This document shows positions 1 through 7,882 of a stretch of DNA of 45,712 bases, one piece after another (position 1 is the stretch's first letter; each line of letters opens with the position of its first letter). The stretch is from Dehalococcoidia bacterium (lineage in GTDB: Bacteria; Chloroflexota; Dehalococcoidia; Dehalococcoidales; UBA1222), in contig WREQ01000008.1 in the NCBI GenBank assembly GCA_009779255.1, positions 1 to 45,712 on the forward strand. The letters run 5' to 3'. The notes under the pieces were generated by a model. The model was not told the origin of the DNA and searched no databases. It saw only the letters and a list, made by a program, of their open reading frames with translations. Both the position numbers and the translations under genes were made by a program.

Positions 1-290
1 CGCTGCACTCCCTCTAGGATGGACTTGGCCATAAATCCATGCTGGAGGAACGAGCCTGCGAGTGACGAAGCATCCGGTGGGGCGATGGGTGGTTGCTCCA
101 CCCCACCAGATCCTTCGGTCGCTACGCTCCCTCCAGGATGGACTTGGTCATAAATCCATGCTGGAGGAACGAGCCTGCGAGTGACGAAGCATCTGGTGGG
201 GTGGTGGATGGTTACTCCTCGCCACAAGATCCTTCGGTCGCTACGCTCCCTCCAGGATGGACTTGTGCGAAACTCATAACTGACCACTGA
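1..290. repeat. Tandem array of ~119-bp hairpin-forming repeat units (about 2.5 copies)
   Basis: The phrase ggatggacttgg(t/c)cataaatccatgctggaggaacgagcctgcgagtgacgaagcat recurs with ggatgg at 17, 136 and 255 (period 119). Same family as 30590-31090. Confidence 0.95.
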
Positions 291-431
291 AAACTGAAAG
301 CTGAAAACTGATTACCTTCGACCTTGTGTCACCAACCACCTGAACTAACACATAAACTGGCGGAATCGGGCGGCACATGCTAAACTGGTGTCCACCTAAC
401 CTGAATATATAGACGATAGCGGAGATGCGAT

Positions 432-713
432 ATGGGTGACAATACAACCACACTGATTACTTTCGGGTTCTTGGCGCTGATGTTCGTGGGTTTCTATTTC
501 CTGATTATACGCCCACAACGCAAACGCCAGCAGCAGCAACAACAACTGACCGCCGAGCTGAAGACAGGCGACCGCGTCATAACATGGAGCGGCATCTACG
601 GCGAAATCATCAGCCTTGAGGCGGAAAGCTTTGTCCTCAAGGTGGATTCCGGTGCTACCATGCGCATGGCGCGTCAGGCAGTAGCTCAAAAGCAGTACGA
701 TCCTGCCAAATAA
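432..713 (+). CDS. yajC: Preprotein translocase subunit YajC
   Basis: 93 aa; one N-terminal TM helix followed by FYFLIIRPQRKRQQQ, then GDRVITWSGIYGEI, typical YajC. Confidence 0.93.
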   Translation: MGDNTTTLITFGFLALMFVGFYFLIIRPQRKRQQQQQQLTAELKTGDRVITWSGIYGEIISLEAESFVLKVDSGATMRMARQAVAQKQYDPAK

Positions 714-728
714 TACCGGGGGCAGCCC

Positions 729-2267
729 ATCAGAAGCTACGATTACCTTATAGTCGGCAGCGGCATTGCCGGTCTCTATACGGCTCTGCTGGCGCGGCGG
801 CACGGCAGCGTGTTGCTGGTAACCAAGGGCAGTATTGACGACTGCAATACTCAGCACGCTCAGGGCGGCATTGCCGCCGCTATCGGCATCACGGACTCGC
901 CGGAACTGCACTTTGATGACACCTTCGCCGCCGGAGCCGGATTATGTAACGAGCAGGCGGTGCGCATACTGACTGCGGAAGCGGCAGACCGGATCGCCGA
1001 CTTGGTTAAATTCGGAGTGCCTTTCGACACCATCAACGGTGAAATCGCATTGACGCGCGAGGCCGCCCACAGCACGGCGCGCATACTGCACGCGGGGGGA
1101 GACGCCACCGGCGCCAGTATTGAAACCACACTGAGCCACCAGATACGCCTTACCGGCATCCCCGTCACCGAGCACTGCCTGGCAACTTCCATTCTGAGCA
1201 AGGAAGGACGTATCAACGGACTGGAAACCATCGATACCATCACCGGGCAAGTGCAGCAATTCGGCTGCCGCCATTTGATACTGGCTGCCGGCGGGGCGGG
1301 ACAGCTGTTCAGCTTTACCACCAACCCTGATGTGGCCACCGGCGACGGCGTGGCGCTGGCTTTCCGCGCCGGAGTTGAAATCACCGACATGGAATTCTTC
1401 CAGTTCCATCCCACGGCGCTGAGACTGCCCGGAGTGGATCCCTTTCTGATTTCAGAGGCGGTAAGAGGGGAAGGCGGCATACTGCGCAACAACAAGGGAG
1501 AGGCATTCATGAAAGGCTACTCCCCTCAAGTGGAACTGGCTCCGCGCGACGTAGTGGCGCGTGCCATTCACAGCGAAATGGCCAAAACATCCACCGACCA
1601 CGTATTTATCGATGCAACCCATCTGCCGGCAGCCATCACCGCCGCCCGCTTTCCACAGATTTATCGCCACTGCCTGGAGCACGGCCTCGACATGGCGAAA
1701 GACCTGATTCCGGTGGCTCCTGCGGCGCACTACATGATCGGCGGCATCCGCGTCAACACCTGGGGCGAAACCAGCCTGCCCGGCCTGTATGCCGCCGGTG
1801 AGGCTTCCTGCGCCGGTGTACACGGCGCCAACCGGCTGGCCTCCAACTCGCTACTTGAAGTGCTGGTTTTCGGCAAACGCATCATTGAGCGCTCCCTAAC
1901 CAGCGAAACAAGAGCAATCCCACGAGAGTGGGACGGTGACCTGCACCGCGTCATGCCCCACCGCAACCCCACCACAATCCATCCTCCATGTATAGCGGAC
2001 ATCCAGACGCTCATGTGGAACAATACCGGCATCGTGCGCAACAAAGAGGGGCTGGAGAAGGCCGCAGAGACGCTTGCCGGCTGGCAACAGGCGATGAAGC
2101 AGCCTTATGACCGCACCACATGGGAACTGCATAATATGGTTTCTATCGGACGGCTGATGACAGAAGCGGCGCTCATGCGCACCGAAAGCCGCGGGGCGCA
2201 CTACCGCACCGATTACCCGTCACCGCAAGAGAACTGGCACAGACATATCGTGCTGAAGGCAGAATAA
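729..2267 (+). CDS. nadB: L-aspartate oxidase (start codon uncertain, see findings)
   Basis: Translation from 714 in the same frame reads YRGQPIRSYDYLIVGSGIAGLYTALLARRHGSVLLVTKG, continuing into the 810 ORF (HAQGGIAAAIG, GGAGQLFSFTTNPDVATGDGVALAFRAG). Followed by nadC. Confidence 0.9.
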   Translation: MRSYDYLIVGSGIAGLYTALLARRHGSVLLVTKGSIDDCNTQHAQGGIAAAIGITDSPELHFDDTFAAGAGLCNEQAVRILTAEAADRIADLVKFGVPFDTINGEIALTREAAHSTARILHAGGDATGASIETTLSHQIRLTGIPVTEHCLATSILSKEGRINGLETIDTITGQVQQFGCRHLILAAGGAGQLFSFTTNPDVATGDGVALAFRAGVEITDMEFFQFHPTALRLPGVDPFLISEAVRGEGGILRNNKGEAFMKGYSPQVELAPRDVVARAIHSEMAKTSTDHVFIDATHLPAAITAARFPQIYRHCLEHGLDMAKDLIPVAPAAHYMIGGIRVNTWGETSLPGLYAAGEASCAGVHGANRLASNSLLEVLVFGKRIIERSLTSETRAIPREWDGDLHRVMPHRNPTTIHPPCIADIQTLMWNNTGIVRNKEGLEKAAETLAGWQQAMKQPYDRTTWELHNMVSIGRLMTEAALMRTESRGAHYRTDYPSPQENWHRHIVLKAE

Positions 2268-2268
2268 T

Positions 2269-3135
2269 ATGAACAACAACTCTTCACCTCTGTTGCAAAA
2301 CCGGGAAGTGCAGGACATCATCGCGCTCGCACTGGCTGAAGATACAGCGCAGAATGACATCTCCAGCAAGCTGACCATCCCAGAAAGTCTAGAGGCCGAA
2401 GCCACGCTTACAGCCAAGGCGGAGGGGATACTGGCGGGAGTCGATATCTTCAGTACGATTTTTGAGCGCATGGATAAAACGCTACAAGTCGATATTTTGA
2501 AGCGCGACGGAAGCTGGCTTTCCTGCGGCGACAAGGCGGCGACAATACACGGCAATGCCCGCTCCATACTGGCCGCCGAGCGCACCGCTATGAATTTTAT
2601 CTGCCATCTGAGCGGAATTGCGACAGCAACGGCGCTGTATGTAGAAGCGGTAAAAGGCACTGGGGTAGACATCGCGGATACCCGCAAGACCATGGCGGGG
2701 CAGCGCATGCTTGAAAAATACGCCATTATCTGCGGGGGCGGTAAGAATCACCGTTTTAATCTCTCCAGCGGCATCCTGATCAAAGATAACCACATCGCCG
2801 TGCTGCGGCGTTCCGGACTGACACTGGGGCAGATTGTGGCCAAGGCCGTGGCCAACAATAAACTCTACCTCAAAATTGAAGTCGAGGTGAACACCATCGA
2901 GCAGGCAATTGAAGCAGCAGAGGCAGGAGCGGATATACTGTTACTGGACAACATGAGCGTCATGGATATGAAAACCGTTACAGGGAAACTCCGGGGGAAA
3001 GTACGTTTAGAGGCTTCGGGCGGCATTACCATCGATAACGTCAGAGCGGTGGCTGAGACCGGAGTGGACATTATCTCAATCGGAGCGCTGACACATTCCG
3101 CCAGGGCGCTGGACATGAGCCTGGAGATAGAATAA
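2269..3135 (+). CDS. nadC: Nicotinate-nucleotide pyrophosphorylase (carboxylating)
   Basis: DTRKTMAGQRMLEKYAIICGGGKNHRFNLSSGILIKDNH and VRLEASGGITIDNV are QPRTase signatures; adjacent to nadB. Confidence 0.96.
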   Translation: MNNNSSPLLQNREVQDIIALALAEDTAQNDISSKLTIPESLEAEATLTAKAEGILAGVDIFSTIFERMDKTLQVDILKRDGSWLSCGDKAATIHGNARSILAAERTAMNFICHLSGIATATALYVEAVKGTGVDIADTRKTMAGQRMLEKYAIICGGGKNHRFNLSSGILIKDNHIAVLRRSGLTLGQIVAKAVANNKLYLKIEVEVNTIEQAIEAAEAGADILLLDNMSVMDMKTVTGKLRGKVRLEASGGITIDNVRAVAETGVDIISIGALTHSARALDMSLEIE

Positions 3136-3173
3136 GCCCACATATTAAAAGTCCCATTGAGGAGATTTATATT

Positions 3174-4622
3174 ATGACTTCATCCGTGCGAGTAAGATAC
3201 GCCCCTTCACCCACCGGATTCCCTCACGTGGGCAACATACGCACCGCCTTTTTCAACTGGCTATTCGCCCGTCACTGCGGGGGGAAATTCATCGTGCGCG
3301 TTGAGGACACCGACGTGGCGCGCACCGTTCAGGGGGCGCTGGAAGGCATTCTCGAAGGACTGCGCTGGCTGGGTATCGACTGGGACGAGGGACCGGAGGT
3401 TGGCGGCGATTTCGGGCCATACGTGCAGTCAAAACGCCTGGCCATTTACCACGGCATGGCGAATGATTTGGTGCAAAACGGCAACGCCTATTACTGCCAT
3501 TGCCCGTCCGAACGGCTGGAAGCGATACGCGCCGCGCAGACGGCCGCCAAACAGCCGCCGGGGTACGACCGTCACTGCCGCGACCTGGGGCTGGGGCCGG
3601 AGCCGGGGGCGGTAATCCGCTATAAAATGCCGCTGTCCGGCAGAACCGCCTTCAACGACCTGATACGCGGCGAGGTGAGTTTCGATAATGCCGTGCTGGA
3701 TGATTTTGTACTGCTCAAAAGCGACGGCTATCCGACATATCACCTGGCCAACGTCATAGACGATCACCTGATGCAAATATCACACGTTATGCGCGCCGAG
3801 GAGTGGCTATCGAGTACTCCCAAGCACTTGTTGCTTTATAACTCTTTCGGATACACCCCACCGACGTTTGCCCACCTGCCAATCATACTGGGACCAGACA
3901 GGGCGAAGTTATCCAAGCGCCACGGCGCGGTGTCCATACTGGAATACCGCGACAAGGGCTACCTGCCGGAGGCCATGGCCAATTTTCTGGCGCTACTCGG
4001 CTGGGCCTATGACGACAAGACCGAGATTTTTTCAATAAAGGAGCTGATTGAAAACTTCACCATTGAACGCGTCAGCCAAACTGCCGCCATTTTCAATGCC
4101 GATAAACTGGACTGGATGAATGGAGGATACATACGCAGGCTCACTTCCGATGACTTTCTTGCGCGCGCCCTGCCGTTTATGAAAAAAGGGCTGCCGGAGG
4201 AAGTCGCCCGCCCGCTGGATAATGATTATGTTAAGAAAGTGCTGCCACTGGTACATGAACGGGCCAAAACGCTGGCGGACGTGGCGAGCATGGAATCCAC
4301 CTGGTTCTTCTTCAACGACAATATTGAATACGACGCGGCGCTTCTGATAGACAAGAAAATGGATAGGCGACAGACACTGGACATGTTGGAAACGGCGTGC
4401 GCAAGGCTTGAAGTATTGGAAGCCTTCGACGCCGCTACTCTGGAAGCTTTGCTGCGCCCGCTGGCGGATGAGATCGGGGTAAAAGCAGGCCAGTTATTCG
4501 GAGCCATTCGCACCGCGGTCACCGGCCTCACCGCCACACCACCGCTGTTCCAGACCATGGAAGTGCTGGGAAAGACAACCTGCCTAGACAGGATTGGCAA
4601 AGCCATAGGTAAACTGCGGTAA
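3174..4622 (+). CDS. gltX: Glutamyl-tRNA synthetase
   Basis: RYAPSPTGFPHVGNIRTAFFNWLFAR and KLSKRHGAVS class I motifs; AGGAG upstream of ATG. Confidence 0.97.
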   Translation: MTSSVRVRYAPSPTGFPHVGNIRTAFFNWLFARHCGGKFIVRVEDTDVARTVQGALEGILEGLRWLGIDWDEGPEVGGDFGPYVQSKRLAIYHGMANDLVQNGNAYYCHCPSERLEAIRAAQTAAKQPPGYDRHCRDLGLGPEPGAVIRYKMPLSGRTAFNDLIRGEVSFDNAVLDDFVLLKSDGYPTYHLANVIDDHLMQISHVMRAEEWLSSTPKHLLLYNSFGYTPPTFAHLPIILGPDRAKLSKRHGAVSILEYRDKGYLPEAMANFLALLGWAYDDKTEIFSIKELIENFTIERVSQTAAIFNADKLDWMNGGYIRRLTSDDFLARALPFMKKGLPEEVARPLDNDYVKKVLPLVHERAKTLADVASMESTWFFFNDNIEYDAALLIDKKMDRRQTLDMLETACARLEVLEAFDAATLEALLRPLADEIGVKAGQLFGAIRTAVTGLTATPPLFQTMEVLGKTTCLDRIGKAIGKLR

Positions 4623-4741
4623 ACCCAGAAGCACGCAGGCCGAAACAGGCACCATTACCAAATATCAAAACTCAATCGGTTTTTGAGATGGCAACTGCTG
4701 GATATACAATGCTTTGATTATTCTACAAATGGAAATACTCT

Positions 4742-5701
4742 GTGAAAGTTACGATTGACGAACTGCGCTCACGCGCCGCGCGGCTCACCGCCCGGCTCTC
4801 CGCCTGCGACATCTGCCCCAGAAAATGCGGCAGCAACCGCCTGCAAGGTGAGTTTGGGTATTGCCGCTCCGGAGCGCTACCGGTGGTATCATCTTACTGC
4901 CTGCACTATGGCGAGGAACCGGTGCTTTCTGGGACACAAGGCTCCGGAACCATTTTCTTTGCCAACTGCAACCTGCGCTGCGTTTTCTGCCAGAACTACC
5001 AGATAAGCCAGAACCCGTACAGGCAAAAGGAGCATGTTGTCAGCATAAAACGGCTGGCGGATATAATGCTGGAACTGCAGTCGCAGGGCTGCCACAACAT
5101 TAATCTGGTATCACCAACACACTTCGCGCCGCAGATTTTGCAGGCGCTGGCAATCGCCGTACCGGAAGGGCTGAAAGTCCCGCTGGTCTACAACACTAAC
5201 GCATACGACAGCATTGATACGCTTATGGAGCTGGACGGAGTCGTTGACATCTACCTGCCGGACATCAAGTACGCCTCGAATGAGATGAGCAACAAATACT
5301 CGACGGTGCCGAACTACGTAAAAACGGCGCGTGAAGCGATAAAGGAGATGTTTCGCCAGGCCGGTGAGCTGAAGGCAGATGAAGACAACATCGCACAAAA
5401 GGGAGTGATTGTGCGTCACCTGATTCTGCCGAACGGCATCGCCGGTGGCCACGAAAGTTTACTATGGCTGGCGCATGATGTCTCGCCCGCCATCACAGTC
5501 AGCATCATGAGCCAGTATCATCCCATGCATAACGCCGCGCGCTTCCCGGAGATAAACAGGCGTATCACGCCCGCTGAATACAATACAGTGACAGAATCGC
5601 TTGAAGAGGCAGGGCTGGAAAACGGCTGGGTTCAAGGAATGGAGTCCGCAGACAACTACCTGCCTGACTTTGAAAAAGAAGGGCATCCGTTCAAAAAATA
5701 A
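4742..5701 (+). CDS. Radical SAM protein, PflA-like (COG1313-type)
   Basis: CDICPRKCGSNRL plus CNLRCVFCQN (CxxxCxxC) and NLVSPTHFAPQI; GTG start. Confidence 0.88.
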   Translation: MKVTIDELRSRAARLTARLSACDICPRKCGSNRLQGEFGYCRSGALPVVSSYCLHYGEEPVLSGTQGSGTIFFANCNLRCVFCQNYQISQNPYRQKEHVVSIKRLADIMLELQSQGCHNINLVSPTHFAPQILQALAIAVPEGLKVPLVYNTNAYDSIDTLMELDGVVDIYLPDIKYASNEMSNKYSTVPNYVKTAREAIKEMFRQAGELKADEDNIAQKGVIVRHLILPNGIAGGHESLLWLAHDVSPAITVSIMSQYHPMHNAARFPEINRRITPAEYNTVTESLEEAGLENGWVQGMESADNYLPDFEKEGHPFKK

Positions 5702-5730
5702 ATCACCTCTCCACGCGTGGAGAGGTGATT
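5701..5730 (-). terminator. 30-bp perfect palindrome between convergent genes
   Basis: AATCACCTCTCCACG/CGTGGAGAGGTGATT; followed on the minus strand by a T-rich run (TTATTTTTTGA). Confidence 0.75.
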
Positions 5731-5745
5731 GCGATGAACACGAGG

Positions 5746-5892
5746 CTAGCCGCCGGTATTCTTACGCTTGCGGCGCACAAAATGGAAATTGATGCGCAGG
5801 CCGTTGGCTTCAGTACCCTTTTTACTGACACTTTCGACAAAAGCAGAAGTTGTGGTATTCGGTTTCTCAGCCTTTTTAATCGTTTCAGGCAT
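5746..5892 (-). CDS. Small basic protein of unknown function (48 aa)
   Basis: MPETIKKAEKPNTTTSAFVESVSKKGTEANGLRINFHFVRRKRKNTGG; minus-strand SD CTGGAG 9-10 nt before ATG; followed by hairpin 5701-5730. Confidence 0.6.
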   Translation of the reverse strand: MPETIKKAEKPNTTTSAFVESVSKKGTEANGLRINFHFVRRKRKNTGG

Positions 5893-6175
5893 TTTTATAC
5901 TCCAGTTTTTATCAGATAACCTCTGATTATAGCATGAACGGTGCCATCCAGCCAAACCGAAGAATCCCAGCATCGACTAGCACACCATATCGGCACATAA
6001 AGACAATGGTACATATCATTATGAAAAAACAGAACCGGACACACAACATACGAATGCTTTTCCGTGCAATGCCCCGAAAAAGCGTTGATACCAGAAAAAC
6101 GCTTTTGTGCCGCATGTGAAGCAAATGCACTCTATATATTTCCCCATGAAGCAAGCGGAGATTTTTCAAACATGA

Positions 6176-6204
6176 TTGACTGAATTCGCTCAATGCGTTA
6201 TGGT
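6176..6204 (+). promoter_or_regulatory. Putative sigma70-type promoter of the nitroreductase gene
   Basis: TTGACT (6176-6181), 17-bp spacer, TATGGT (6199-6204); SD aggagg before ATG 6240. Confidence 0.55.
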
Positions 6205-6239
6205 TACTATAAGCAAAAAATTACAGGAGGAAAACCGCC

Positions 6240-6956
6240 ATGGATCTCTACTCCCCTATTTTCACCCGCAAGTCCACCCGTAACTTTGAAATGACGCCAT
6301 TGGGCAAGGAAACGATTCAGCAGATTGAGACATTCATAAAAGGTGTGGCGCCGCTGTTGCCCAAAGCAGAGTTCACACACAAAATTGTTGGCCCGGAAGG
6401 AGCCGCTGGCTTGGCTATTCCAAAAGCGCCCCACTATATGCTTATTTCAGGGAAAGACCAGCCCTTGCGCGGTGTTTGCGCCGGATTTCTCTTTCAGCAC
6501 GTGGAGTTGTATCTGTACTCAATGGGATTCGCCACACGCTGGCTGAGCAGCGTAAAAAGCAAGCCGAATGATCCGAATCATATTGTCGGTTTTGCCTTTG
6601 GAAAACCCGCCGAACTCGCAACAAGAAAATCCGCCGAATTTGACAGGAAATCCATATCGGAAATCGCCAAGGGGACGGACTCGCGGTTGGAAGCAGTTCG
6701 ATTAGCACCATCAGGGTTAAACAAGCAACCCTGGTATTTTATAGTGGAAGGTAAAACCGTGCATGTTTACTATCAACAGAGTTTGGGCGGTTTGATTGGT
6801 ATGATGTATAAACTCACCGCTGTGGACGCAGGGCTTGCGCTATGCCACATGGCAGTAGCCAGTGAACATGAAGGAAAGCCTTTCCGATTCAGTACAGACA
6901 AGAAAAACCCGCCATCCCCACCAGCAAAGTTCACCTACATAGGCACTGTGGAGTAG
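6240..6956 (+). CDS. Nitroreductase-family protein
   Basis: RKSTRNFE, LAPSGLNKQPWYFIVEGKTVHVY, DAGLALCHM. Confidence 0.8.
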   Translation: MDLYSPIFTRKSTRNFEMTPLGKETIQQIETFIKGVAPLLPKAEFTHKIVGPEGAAGLAIPKAPHYMLISGKDQPLRGVCAGFLFQHVELYLYSMGFATRWLSSVKSKPNDPNHIVGFAFGKPAELATRKSAEFDRKSISEIAKGTDSRLEAVRLAPSGLNKQPWYFIVEGKTVHVYYQQSLGGLIGMMYKLTAVDAGLALCHMAVASEHEGKPFRFSTDKKNPPSPPAKFTYIGTVE

Positions 6957-6977
6957 TGAATCATTTCAGCAAAACAT

Positions 6978-7008
6978 GGACACCGCCGCCAGGAATGCGG
7001 CGGTGTCC
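6978..7008. terminator. Hairpin downstream of the nitroreductase gene (no clear U-tract)
   Basis: GGACACCGCCGC caggaat GCGGCGGTGTCC, 12-bp perfect stem. Confidence 0.55.
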
Positions 7009-7069
7009 AGACAGTGCGACCGATAGTTATCGCAGCCACTAAATGGTTTTTGTTCAATTTAAAGAACGC

Positions 7070-7088
7070 TTTCGTAACGAAATATAAT
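7070..7088 (+). promoter_or_regulatory. Operator-like inverted repeat abutting a TATAAT -10 box
   Basis: TTTCGT-A-ACGAAA (7070-7082) directly followed by TATAAT (7083-7088), upstream of the TetR gene. Confidence 0.5.
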
Positions 7089-7155
7089 AGTGGAAAACCT
7101 GACAATTCCAGCGGTTTTCGGCTTTTTCAAAAACATGTTTAAGGGGAGTCAACTA

Positions 7156-7743
7156 ATGCCAAGAGTAACAAAGCCTGTTGAAGAACGTCGACAAGAAATC
7201 ATTGCCACAGCCCGCGAGATGTTTTCAGAATACGGATTTGACAAAACGCAAATGGCTGATATATCAAAGAAAATGAATGTCGCCGCAGGGACAATATACC
7301 ACTACTTCAAGTCAAAAACCGAATTGCTATATGCGGTCATTGATGAACTGACAAACAAAAACATGGAAAGAAAACAGCGGTTTTTAAGCGATACCGAAGG
7401 TTCCGCTTTCGACCGTTTGCAATTAATATTTACGATGTTTGAAAATGGTGAGTTACACGATGAATCGAACAGCCGTTTTTTAGCCGACCCCGCAATTATT
7501 CAATATTATTTTACAAAGATGAGCAATTCTTATTTGCCAATCCTCGTATCCTTAATCGAACATGGCAATACAGACGGCTCATGGAGCTGCAAATATCCAT
7601 CGGAAACAGCCGTGTTTATTTTACAAGGAATGGCGGGTGTGATGACCGCAGAGCATGAGCGAAACGATTCCCCTCAAGAAAAAAGGGACAGAATGAAGGC
7701 CTATACAAATGCCGTTTTTCGCGTATTAGATACTGCAAAATAG
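7156..7743 (+). CDS. TetR/AcrR-family transcriptional regulator
   Basis: RRQEIIATAREMFSEYGFDKTQMADISKKMNVAAGTIYHYFKSKTELLYAVI; SD AGGGGAG before ATG 7156 (ORF track start 7090 would begin at the promoter). Confidence 0.9.
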   Translation: MPRVTKPVEERRQEIIATAREMFSEYGFDKTQMADISKKMNVAAGTIYHYFKSKTELLYAVIDELTNKNMERKQRFLSDTEGSAFDRLQLIFTMFENGELHDESNSRFLADPAIIQYYFTKMSNSYLPILVSLIEHGNTDGSWSCKYPSETAVFILQGMAGVMTAEHERNDSPQEKRDRMKAYTNAVFRVLDTAK

Positions 7744-7882
7744 GCACGTGTTCCCATACCATCATCTAATAAGCGGCTACTTGCGAAGGTTATCGGCTAC
7801 TCATTTTGACCGCAGACTATCCCCCCGCGCTGGCAAAACGGTCTTCATGGCAGGAGTAAACCCACGCCCGGCCATAGCCCCG

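Noticed and set aside
93-290. ORF SFGRYAPSRMDLVINPCWRNEPASDEASGG... (also at 30488-30769 and 30825-31028) as a repeated peptide gene
   Set aside because: It is the translation of the 119/122-bp hairpin repeat; the period is not a multiple of 3, so the frame is not maintained.
860-1510. Long antisense ORFs (e.g. 860-1510 -, 3429-3776 -, 11433-11990 +, 29671-30501 +, 8963-9643 +)
   Set aside because: They overlap confidently assigned genes on the other strand and lack recognisable domains; expected in GC-rich coding DNA.
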